DNA of 12,862 nucleotides, from assembly GCA_030689285.1 (NCBI GenBank), contig JAUYJM010000043.1:1-12862 (forward strand). The letters are read 5' to 3'. Under the pieces are notes generated by a model. The model was given only the letters and a program-made list of their open reading frames with translations. It searched no databases and was not told the DNA's origin. The DNA is from a bacterium. Its GTDB lineage: Bacteria; Patescibacteriota; Minisyncoccia; Phycocordibacterales; GCA-002787175. Shown here in pieces: positions 1 through 6,008 of the stretch. Position 1 is the stretch's first letter. Each line of letters begins with the position of its first letter. Made by a program: the position numbers and the translations under genes.

Positions 1-508
1 AACTTCCATCCAAGTCGCTTTCTAAAGCACTGTGATTTGTTTCAAGAAGGGCGGCAATGCGATAGCTCTGTCCGGCGGAATCACAACCCACTGGAAGTAC
101 GGGGCGATAGGTTTTGTCATCTGCAAGCGGGTCTGAAGTGCTACGTGAAGGGTCTTGCGGCACTTTTGATATTACCGGCTGATAATTTGAGATTGTAAAG
201 CCGCACCGCAACTCCGTGCCCTTCTCCAAACATTCGGAAAAATAGGCCCACTGCATGGACCCCGTCGATCTGCCGAAGATAGTCCTTGGATAACTTCCCG
301 TCTGGTCATAAAAAAGCTCTAATGCTGTTTGAATAGTAGCGAAATCGGCTATTCTCCGCGCATCCCTCGCCTTCGCTCTAGCGCTATTTAGTGACGCTAG
401 AACCACCGCCGACAAAAGGCCTATTATAGAGATGACTACGAGGAGTTCTATGAGAGTAAATCCTTTTGCCCGAGATAGAGAGGATTCGTTATTGATTTTT
501 TTGCTCAT
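1..508 (-). CDS. Type IV pilin-like (prepilin/pseudopilin) protein, C-terminus off the window
   Basis: The frame is open from the ATG at 508 to the window edge (169 codons plus one base) and has no stop, so the gene is partial. The N-terminus is a class III (prepilin) signal: residues 13-21 read RAKGFTLIE, with the expected prepilin-peptidase cleavage after Gly16, Phe at mature +1 and Glu at mature +5. The hydrophobic helix LLVVISIIGLLSAVVLASL follows, and then the N-S-A-R-x-K-A-R-D-A-R-R helix seen in many CPR and type II secretion/type IV pilus pseudopilins, continuing to a T-G-S-Y-P-R motif. The protein should be anchored in the cytoplasmic membrane before assembly into a pilus or pseudopilus fibre. 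It lies 64 bp downstream of glyS on the same strand. No Shine-Dalgarno site precedes the ATG. The family is clear; the exact pilin type (major, minor, competence) cannot be told. Confidence 0.88.
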   Translation of the reverse strand, partial: MSKKINNESSLSRAKGFTLIELLVVISIIGLLSAVVLASLNSARAKARDARRIADFATIQTALELFYDQTGSYPRTIFGRSTGSMQWAYFSECLEKGTELRCGFTISNYQPVISKVPQDPSRSTSDPLADDKTYRPVLPVGCDSAGQSYRIAALLETNHSALESDLDGS

Positions 509-572
509 AAAGGCAGTAATGGGAGTAATGGGGACAGGGACAATATTTTTTAGATTTCTGTGGCATAATTTC

Positions 573-1988
573 TTATGAAAGTTCAGAAAACGACTTCCCT
601 TTAATAACCTCCGATATGGTTTCTCCCAGCCGAGAGGTGGCTATTCGTATCTGCTTTCCGCTATCGCGGTCTCTCACGGTAACATCGTGTTTTTCAAGCG
701 AATCAAAATCAACAGTTACGCAAAACGGCGTACCGATTTCGTCTTGCCTCCTGTAGCGCTTGCCGATGTTTCCGTTGTCGTCAAATTCCACGGCTCCAAA
801 TTCCTTTTTTAGCATCAAATAAACTTCCCTCGCCTTTTCCACCAGTTCCGGCTTGTTTTTAAGAAGCGGAAAGACCGCGACTTTGACGGGTGCGAGGTGG
901 CTGGCGAGACGAAGAACTATTCGACTTTCTCCGCCAAGCGTATCTTCCGCATAGGCCTCGGAAAGGACGGCCAGAAATACCCTGCCGACTCCCATAGAAG
1001 TTTCCAGTATCCAGGGCACGTATTTTTCATTCGTGTTTGGATCAATATATGATAAATCCTCTCCGGAAAATTTCATGTGCTGTGTCAAATCGTAGTCTGT
1101 ACGGTCATGGATTCCTTCAACCTCATCGAACCCGAGGGTCGGAAAATTGTACTCGATATCCCATGCGTCTTTCGCGTAGAAAACCAAGTTGTCATGCTGT
1201 TTGAAACGCAAGTTCTCTTCCTTGATATCCAAGCTCAAATACCATTCCCAGCGCTCCTTCTTGATCCTTTCGTATGCTTCTTTATTTTCATTTGGACGGA
1301 CAAAAAACTGCGTGTCCGCCTGTTCAAACTCACGCGTACGAAATAAGAAATTACGAGGGGAAATCTCATTGCGAAACGCTTTGCCGATCTGCGCGATTCC
1401 AAATGGAATACGCATGCGAGTGGTATCTACCACATTTTTAAAATTCAAATAGATCCCTTGGCAAGCCTCCCCGGGCAGATAAACGGGGTTTTTGTTGTCG
1501 TTTGTAAAATCTCCGAGATTGGAGCTGACGAGAAGGTTGAAAGCCCGCACCTCCGAGAATTTTTTCTTCCCGCACTTTGGACACGGGATATTGTCTCGAT
1601 TGTCATCAAAAATTTTGTTCAAATCCGCCTCGGACATTTTTTCATCCGCCGTAACGCCGATATTTGCAAGTTCTTTGTCAACTCGAATTCGCGTATTGCA
1701 TTCTTTGCATTCGGCAAGAGGATCTGAAAAGCCGCCTACATGTCCGGAGGCCTCCCAGACTCGAGGGTCTTTAAATATTGCCGAATCAAGACCTACGTAA
1801 TTATCTCGCATGCGCACATTGGCATTCCACCAAGACTTTTTGATATTCAAAAGAAGTTCGACCCCATACGGACCGAAGTCATACAAACCGGCCATACCGC
1901 CATAGATCTCCGATCCTTGATACACAAACCCCCTTCTCTTGCAAAGTGAGACGATTTTTTCCATTATGTTATCTTCCTTTTTCTTCAT
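573..1988 (-). CDS. glyS: Glycyl-tRNA synthetase, single-chain alpha2 (GRS1) type
   Basis: Class II aminoacyl-tRNA synthetase charging tRNA-Gly with glycine in the cytoplasm. The 471 residues match the one-chain dimeric GRS1 form, not the bacterial alpha/beta GlyQ-GlyS form. The N-terminus has the family signature GSEIYGGMAGLYDFGPYG (25-42). A zinc knuckle is formed by Cys94/Cys97 and Cys136/Cys139. Motif 2 is around 205-229 (FRNEISPRN, then RTREFEQAD), and motif 3 is ETSMGVGRVFLAVL (329-342). An anticodon-binding domain covers about 361-460 (LAPVKVAVFPL, GKRYRRQDEIGTPFCVTVD). The start at 1988 is favoured because AGGAG lies six bases upstream; the Met at residue 9 is a weaker alternative. 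The gene follows the Ig-like protein gene by 31 bp, so the two are probably co-transcribed. Nothing looks broken. Confidence 0.96.
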   Translation of the reverse strand: MKKKEDNIMEKIVSLCKRRGFVYQGSEIYGGMAGLYDFGPYGVELLLNIKKSWWNANVRMRDNYVGLDSAIFKDPRVWEASGHVGGFSDPLAECKECNTRIRVDKELANIGVTADEKMSEADLNKIFDDNRDNIPCPKCGKKKFSEVRAFNLLVSSNLGDFTNDNKNPVYLPGEACQGIYLNFKNVVDTTRMRIPFGIAQIGKAFRNEISPRNFLFRTREFEQADTQFFVRPNENKEAYERIKKERWEWYLSLDIKEENLRFKQHDNLVFYAKDAWDIEYNFPTLGFDEVEGIHDRTDYDLTQHMKFSGEDLSYIDPNTNEKYVPWILETSMGVGRVFLAVLSEAYAEDTLGGESRIVLRLASHLAPVKVAVFPLLKNKPELVEKAREVYLMLKKEFGAVEFDDNGNIGKRYRRQDEIGTPFCVTVDFDSLEKHDVTVRDRDSGKQIRIATSRLGETISEVIKGKSFSELS

Positions 1989-1994
1989 ACGCTT

Positions 1995-1999
1995 CTCCT
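1995..1999 (-). promoter_or_regulatory. Shine-Dalgarno site of glyS
   Basis: On the minus strand AGGAG is followed by six bases and the glyS ATG. It is the only strong Shine-Dalgarno match found before any gene in the window, and it decides the glyS start. It fits translation from within a transcript that begins upstream of the preceding gene. Confidence 0.7.
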
Positions 2000-2019
2000 G
2001 GTTTTCACGCTTCCTTTAA

Positions 2020-3981
2020 TTATTTTACGACTTTGCCTTCCTCCTCGTTGTATGCCGAGTCGGTGCTAAGCCTTATCGTCAACGCCGGCTTTATCTGACT
2101 TGTGACTCTTGTGTCGGTAAAGCGGTCTTCGCCTTGAGCCACGGCAGAACCTATGATAATCGGACTTGTTTCTACTTGAGAAAGGCTGGGCACAAAACCG
2201 ACCTGAAAAGACAGTTCCTTGGGAGGCTCGCTATATCCTGCTCCCGGCAAAGTCTCGCCCGCATCCCAACTTATCCCGCCGGTTACAGGATTGTAAGAGA
2301 CTTTTTCGGAAGAAGGCAATACAAAACCTTTCCAAGAAACGTAGGAAGGCAAGGACGCGCTGACTTTCGTGTTTCGAACGCTGTTAGAAGTATTGGTGAG
2401 AGTCCAGACTACAGTATAAGTTGTTTCTTGGTCTGCCCTTGGCGGCATAGGACCCGAGTTTGTAAAAGGTCCTACATAATGCACCAGACGATTTGAAAGA
2501 CTGAGTGTAGTGGCAAGTTTTACGGTCTTCTCCACCGAAGAAACAAGTTCTTCCGGAAGCGAACCTCCCTCTGAACGCGTACCGTAAACATTTATTTTCA
2601 AAGTCATTTCCGGATTTCTAAGAGAGGCGCTTCCAAGCCCCGGTCCGAAAGTCGTAAACGAAAACCCGACTCGGCCGCTTCCATTCGCGGGCAACGCGTC
2701 AAAACCCCTGGTATTTGTTCTGTCCCAAATAATAGTGTTATCTAAAGACCGAAAAAATCCTCCTTCCGTATCAACAGAAGTTCTATCAAATATGTTTCCT
2801 TCAAACTTAAGTTCAATCCGCGCGTTTGTGACAGGTTCAAAAGTGTTGTTTGTCCATAAAATATCGCCGCGAATCTGTCCCCCGGCTTCCGCTATGTAAA
2901 CGCTTTCATTGTCTCCATTTAAGGCGAGCTGTATTCCGAGAAACGGCTTCTCAATAGTGAGAGAATACTGCGTCTCCAAAAGAGTAGTGGCGATTGCTTT
3001 GGGGTCCTGCGTTTTGGCCGCGCCTGTTTCAAATCTGAAGACTCTTTCTTCTCTGTCTTGTCCTTCTATTTTACCGTAAATTTTTACCGTTTTTTTGCCT
3101 TGCGGTTCCAAGTCTGCCAGATTCCATAGGTTGTTGCCTGAAATAGCTTGTGGAAAAGATTTGGTAAAGACGAACCCAAAAGGATATTCGGCCTTAAAGA
3201 GTATGTTTTTAAGAGTGGTCGGTGAATTTGAAGACACTGTTATTGAAAGTTCCACCTCTTGACCCGCGCTGACTTCCTTCAATGCCTCTACGACAACCCT
3301 CACAGGAGAGGAACTTACGACCACTTCGTATTTTTTCTTTTTTGAAAAAATCGGGTCTGAACCCGGCACCCTGTATTCCACTGTCACAAGAACTTCCTGC
3401 GTCTGACCCTCTTCTCCAAAAAGAACGACATTCATTTTTTTGACCACCGATTCGCCGGCGGCTATCTCCCCGAGACTTTCTCGGTGCCTACGCAAATTTT
3501 CTGATAAATTTTCCGGATTTCTGGCGCTGTCGGGATATTCCACAAGTATTTCCGCCGATTGAAGAGGTGCGTTGTTCTGATTCTCAACGGACACTTCAAA
3601 AGACAACTCCTCGCCTCCGGCAATGGAAACCGGCCCAAGAACGCTTATATTTACGTTTTGAACTGAAATTTTATTTCCACCGCCAAGAAACATAAAAGCC
3701 GCTACCCCCAGAGAAAGAGCGAAAAACCCGAGTGCCACTAGAAAAATTCTTTTACCGGATGTCATAGATTCTTTCGGAATAACATTTTTATAATTTGGCA
3801 GTTTAGAGTAACCTTCTGCCTCTTCTTTTTTCCATTCAGAAGGAACTTGCGGATTTTCAGAGTGAAGATCGGCTCTTCTTAGCCCGCCTGAAGCGTACTT
3901 TTTCTCCCGCGAATACAAGCGGGTTTTCATCTTTTCTATAGAATCGTCTTCAGGCCTGCCGGTGTACGGGATTTTTTCCAT
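2020..3981 (-). CDS. Single-pass membrane protein with tandem extracytoplasmic Ig-like (DUF11/CARDB-like) domains
   Basis: A 653-residue protein with no enzyme motif. Residues 1-77 are charged and hydrophilic with no signal peptide. A single hydrophobic helix at 79-100 follows Lys77-Arg78, which predicts N-terminus in, C-terminus out. The rest is beta-rich and falls into about four units of 110-150 residues (roughly 105-220, 225-340, 345-490, 495-640). Phrases such as ISVLGPVSIAGGEELSFEVSV and TYTVVWTLTNTSNSVRNTKV resemble DUF11/CARDB-type Ig-like repeats. It is probably anchored in the membrane and exposed outside as an adhesive or scaffold protein. It has very few cysteines, as is common for exported domains. 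It lies just upstream of glyS, but that position gives no functional clue. The domain family is assigned from the look of the sequence; the cellular role is unknown. Confidence 0.75.
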   Translation of the reverse strand: MEKIPYTGRPEDDSIEKMKTRLYSREKKYASGGLRRADLHSENPQVPSEWKKEEAEGYSKLPNYKNVIPKESMTSGKRIFLVALGFFALSLGVAAFMFLGGGNKISVQNVNISVLGPVSIAGGEELSFEVSVENQNNAPLQSAEILVEYPDSARNPENLSENLRRHRESLGEIAAGESVVKKMNVVLFGEEGQTQEVLVTVEYRVPGSDPIFSKKKKYEVVVSSSPVRVVVEALKEVSAGQEVELSITVSSNSPTTLKNILFKAEYPFGFVFTKSFPQAISGNNLWNLADLEPQGKKTVKIYGKIEGQDREERVFRFETGAAKTQDPKAIATTLLETQYSLTIEKPFLGIQLALNGDNESVYIAEAGGQIRGDILWTNNTFEPVTNARIELKFEGNIFDRTSVDTEGGFFRSLDNTIIWDRTNTRGFDALPANGSGRVGFSFTTFGPGLGSASLRNPEMTLKINVYGTRSEGGSLPEELVSSVEKTVKLATTLSLSNRLVHYVGPFTNSGPMPPRADQETTYTVVWTLTNTSNSVRNTKVSASLPSYVSWKGFVLPSSEKVSYNPVTGGISWDAGETLPGAGYSEPPKELSFQVGFVPSLSQVETSPIIIGSAVAQGEDRFTDTRVTSQIKPALTIRLSTDSAYNEEEGKVVK

Positions 3982-3987
3982 TTCTAG

Positions 3988-3993
3988 ATTTTA
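3988..3993 (-). promoter_or_regulatory. Possible -10 box for the Ig-like protein gene (leaderless start)
   Basis: TAAAAT on the minus strand lies six bases before the ATG at 3981, which would give a nearly leaderless transcript. The -35 region at the right distance (TTCTAT) is a poor match. This is only a candidate. Confidence 0.25.
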
Positions 3994-4081
3994 ACATAAA
4001 AGTAACCAGTATAGAACCCCTCGCAATAGCTCACAGAAAACATCATTGAACTGATTAGCGTATAGCTCATAATTCCTGTTA

Positions 4082-4170
4082 GCGTAGTCGGTATGACTAT
4101 GCAAACAAAATTGGTGTACGCACCGGCTGGGCTTTTTACTTTAGTACCATCATTTTGATACCGACTACGC
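4082..4170. repeat. 13-bp perfect inverted repeat flanking the end of the interrupted ASCH frame
   Basis: GCGTAGTCGGTAT at 4082-4094 is the exact reverse complement of ATACCGACTACGC at 4158-4170, with 63 bp between. The right arm is also coding: read on the minus strand it specifies the Gly-Val-Val-Gly stretch of the displaced ASCH tail. The left arm can instead pair locally: GCGTAGTC (4082-4089) with GACTATGC (4095-4102), eight pairs including one G-T, around a five-base loop. The two foldings exclude each other. No U-run follows, so it is not an ordinary terminator. Confidence 0.6.
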
Positions 4171-4198
4171 CGTATCTGCTTTGATCTTCTTTCGATTA
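4136..4198 (-). pseudogene. Displaced C-terminal end of the ASCH gene, beyond an in-frame TAA
   Basis: Reading on in the same frame past the TAA at 4196-4198 gives SKEDQSRYGVVGIKMMVLK and then TAA at 4136-4138. This fits the last strand of ASCH proteins, which often ends as F-Y-S-x-E-x-x-x-x-Y-G-V-x-G-I-x. The premature TAA lies between Phe93 and this segment, exactly where the family usually has Tyr (TAT or TAC), so a single base change explains it. The restored protein would have 113 residues. Survival of the tail without frameshift suggests a recent nonsense mutation, a sequencing error, or less likely readthrough. Confidence 0.72.
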
Positions 4199-4477
4199 AA
4201 AAGTTTCTATTTCTTTTATGAGCTCTTCTTTCGAAGTCCCACCGAAATGTGCCGATGGAAAATCTGAAAATAGACTTTCAAAATCAGTGTAGCGATATAA
4301 TGCTTTTACCGTAGTAAGGACTTTTTTTGTTGGTTTGTCGCTGCAAGTAAACTCAATCTGATCGCCAGGATTTATTTGCTGACGTTTTTCATCATATAGT
4401 CTTGACTCAATAATTTTTTCGCCATTGACTATTTTTTCAAAAGGGACAATAGCTAATTTCATTTGGTGAGTAGTCAT
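4196..4477 (-). CDS. ASCH-domain (ASC-1 homology, PUA-like fold) protein, truncated by a premature stop
   Basis: The 93-residue frame carries most of an ASCH domain. The N-terminal strand and helix read MKLAIVPFEKIVNGEKIIESRLYDEKR (residues 6-32), with the conserved G-E-K-x-I-E-x-R-L core. INPGDQIEF (35-43) follows, then the ALYRY strand and turn (59-63) and an F-G-G-x-S-K-E helix. ASCH domains have a beta-barrel like PUA/EVE and are thought to bind RNA or modified nucleotides; no substrate can be named here. The final strand is missing because of a TAA, and it is still encoded beyond it (4136-4195). The ATG is two bases after the stop of the upstream membrane protein gene (TAA-TT-ATG), so the two are translationally adjacent and probably one cassette. 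If the stop is real, the protein lacks a core strand and may not fold. Confidence 0.8.
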   Translation of the reverse strand: MTTHQMKLAIVPFEKIVNGEKIIESRLYDEKRQQINPGDQIEFTCSDKPTKKVLTTVKALYRYTDFESLFSDFPSAHFGGTSKEELIKEIETF

Positions 4478-4479
4478 AA

Positions 4480-5088
4480 TTATTTCAACAATTCTTTCTC
4501 AATTCTATTTTGGCTTTCTTCATATTTATCAATCTTTCCATAAAATTTTATTGTCTTCCCAATGCTTGGAACATAGAGTAAAAATGGTCCGGCAAATCCT
4601 GTTTTATCTACATGGTTTGTCCTGTCATCAATAACCCAGGCATCATCTTGCGAAAATTGTTCGTAAACAAAGTCGGGATTTTTTGCGGCCTTTTTCCAAA
4701 ATGATAAGTTTCCATTTCTCGAAATCACGACATAACATAAAACACCGAGTATGATTATCGTGACGATTATTGTTGTTATATGCTGAAAAATAAACCACCA
4801 AATTATTAATCCGACACAAATTACTTGACCAATCATCGCGTAAAAACCAATCAAAGCAAATGCTGATTTCAGTGTCATGCTAAATCTCTGCATTTCTCCA
4901 ACTCTATCAGACATAACCCACTGCCTCGTGAATAAATCTATAAACCCAGCTATCAAAACTGATAAAGGAATCCATAAAAATAGTTGCTTAAAGAAAAAAC
5001 CGAGTAGTAAGGTTATGGCGGGGATTGTTATTTCAGAAAAATAAAGAAAGGAGAAGAATATATTTTTCACTAGGGTGTTGAACTTCAT
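4480..5088 (-). CDS. Four-helix membrane protein with a C-terminal cytoplasmic domain, unknown function
   Basis: 202 residues that I do not recognise as a named family. The first 122 residues hold about four hydrophobic segments (roughly 10-32, 36-54, 73-98, 100-122). Between segments 2 and 3 is a charged loop (LFTRQWVMSDRVGEMQRF). The last 75 residues are soluble, with the phrase FWKKAAKNPDFVYEQFSQDDAWVID (130-154), which has the look of a conserved small-domain motif, and a beta-like GPFLLYVPSIGKTIKFYG stretch. It ends in a charged helix. The gene looks more AT-rich than recO or ileS and is followed after two bases by the ASCH gene. No Shine-Dalgarno site precedes the ATG. Together with the ASCH gene it separates recO from the glyS block, which suggests acquisition as a pair. 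Both the helix ends and the topology are estimated by eye. Confidence 0.7.
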   Translation of the reverse strand: MKFNTLVKNIFFSFLYFSEITIPAITLLLGFFFKQLFLWIPLSVLIAGFIDLFTRQWVMSDRVGEMQRFSMTLKSAFALIGFYAMIGQVICVGLIIWWFIFQHITTIIVTIIILGVLCYVVISRNGNLSFWKKAAKNPDFVYEQFSQDDAWVIDDRTNHVDKTGFAGPFLLYVPSIGKTIKFYGKIDKYEESQNRIEKELLK

Positions 5089-5127
5089 AAGCTATGATAG
5101 TGAATTATTACGCTATTGTAAATAACC

Positions 5128-5135
5128 TGTATAAG
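5128..5135 (+). promoter_or_regulatory. Possible -10 element upstream of the GC-rich structured block
   Basis: TGTATAAG on the plus strand ends just before the first stem of the structured block at 5137. No convincing -35 box is seen at 16-18 bp. It fits transcription of the block on the plus strand, which would also agree with the T-run at 5300-5306, but it is weak by itself. Confidence 0.3.
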
Positions 5136-5136
5136 C

Positions 5137-5306
5137 CCATCCACTCCCCGAAACGAGGATGGCCCGGCAGGAGGGGCTCAAGGGGGAGGCCCCAGCACCA
5201 GAGCAAAGCTCGGTGCGGGGTAAAAATGCCCGAACCGTCCGAGCGTGGAAGCTATGACGCACCGCTCAGAAACTCCTTGGGCGGAACCGAGCAGAAACAT
5301 TTTTTT
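5137..5306 (+). ncRNA. Candidate structured non-coding RNA or remnant of a palindromic mobile element
   Basis: The 299-bp gap between recO and the membrane protein gene holds a block clearly richer in G+C than its surroundings. On the plus strand it folds into consecutive stems. CCATC+CTC (5137-5146) pairs with GAG+GATGG (5155-5162). GGGGC (5173-5177) pairs with GCCCC (5189-5193). An alternative 13-pair hairpin spans 5190-5220, with two bulged A residues and an AAA loop. CCGTCC (5235-5240) pairs with GGGCGG (5279-5284) and encloses GAGCGTG (5241-5247) paired with CAC and GCTC (5260-5267). Seven T residues at 5300-5306 could end a transcript. I find no RNase P, tmRNA, SRP or tRNA signature. 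The strand is inferred from the T-run and the -10-like box. A remnant of an IS200/IS605-type element is the main alternative. Confidence 0.4.
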
Positions 5307-5387
5307 CCTCAATTGAAAAGAAATCCATCGGAAGCGAGTTTCGCAACTCAGAGATAAGGCGAAAACCCCCCCAGTCGCAAGTTTTGT

Positions 5388-5984
5388 TCACATCTGGCTT
5401 TCCCTTAATGACCTGTTGATTTCCGCCACAGCGACACCTCTGACTTTTTCGGCATGAGATAGTATCTCTTCTGAAAAGAAAGGCGATACGGTAAGTTCGC
5501 AAAATTCCTTCCTTTCCGCCAAATAGCCCAAAGAAGACAGGATTCTTAAAACCAAAACCGCTTCAAAGTTAAAGATGGTTTGCTTGTCTTTCGTCCCAAG
5601 ATTACCTCCGGCCAAAAATTCAAAACCATGAGAGAGAACCGAGAAAAGCTCTTCGTTTTTCTCTTCTCCGGCAAGAAGACGCGACAATAATCTGGAAACT
5701 CTTGCCCAAATTTTTCTTTCTTCCAAAGAGACGACGACTGCTTTTGAAAATTCGTAGGTCTTCGCGCCGGTAAGCCGCCAAAAATCCCTGCCTTTTACGA
5801 GTGAAACTTCAGAGAACGCGAAATCCTGCAAATGAAATCGCAATTTAGACTCGGTCTTTCTAACGCTTCTTGCAAAACCCTTTACCAGCCCGAAATCTTT
5901 TGTGTAAAGAGAAATAAGCTTGTTTGCCTCGCCAAAATCTGAACCTTCTAAAATAAAAGAGGCGGTTTGATAGATGCGGTACAT
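5388..5984 (-). CDS. recO: DNA repair protein RecO, short form
   Basis: RecO works with RecR to load RecA onto SSB-coated single-stranded DNA in the RecF pathway. The N-terminal OB-fold is clear (residues 1-80): a short strand (IYQTASFILEGSDFGEANKLISLYTKDFGLVKGFARSVRK) typical of RecO, then KLRFHLQDFAFSEVSLVKGRDFWRLTGA. The C-terminal part is alpha-helical (FNFEAVLVLRILSSLGYL, about 140-160). At 198 residues it is shorter than the usual 230-250, and only one Cys is present (in EFCEL), so the four-Cys zinc finger of many RecO proteins is missing, as in other reduced forms. It starts 24 bp after the ileS stop on the same strand and is probably co-transcribed. No Shine-Dalgarno site is seen. Its relative nearness to glyS recalls recO-glyQ/glyS linkage in other bacteria. 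Confidence 0.82.
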   Translation of the reverse strand: MYRIYQTASFILEGSDFGEANKLISLYTKDFGLVKGFARSVRKTESKLRFHLQDFAFSEVSLVKGRDFWRLTGAKTYEFSKAVVVSLEERKIWARVSRLLSRLLAGEEKNEELFSVLSHGFEFLAGGNLGTKDKQTIFNFEAVLVLRILSSLGYLAERKEFCELTVSPFFSEEILSHAEKVRGVAVAEINRSLRESQM

Positions 5985-6008
5985 ATTCAGATAATAAACA
6001 CGAATAAT

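Noticed and set aside
509..572. Repeated GTAATGGG words and GGGACAGGGACA between glyS and the pilin gene
   Set aside because: Only two short direct copies with no stem; resemblance to REP-type elements is too slight to call.
3984..4070. Minus-strand 28-codon frame MSYTLISSMMFSVSYCEGFY... before the Ig-like protein gene, with AGGA in front
   Set aside because: Very short, overlaps the proposed promoter of the next gene and matches nothing known to me.
4079..4170. Integron attC-like site (GTTAGCG next to an inverted repeat)
   Set aside because: The required GTTRRRY and RYYYAAC core pair is not present in the right arrangement, and no integrase is nearby.
5094..5357. Plus-strand 87-codon open frame over the GC-rich block
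   Set aside because: Composition is Arg/Gly/Pro/Ser-rich without a family signature, and the DNA is dominated by stems. It may be the worn end of a TnpB-like gene, but I cannot support that from sequence alone.
5388..5390. UGA as glycine (Gracilibacteria/SR1 code)
   Set aside because: recO, rplD and rplC all end at TGA where their families end, so TGA is a stop here.
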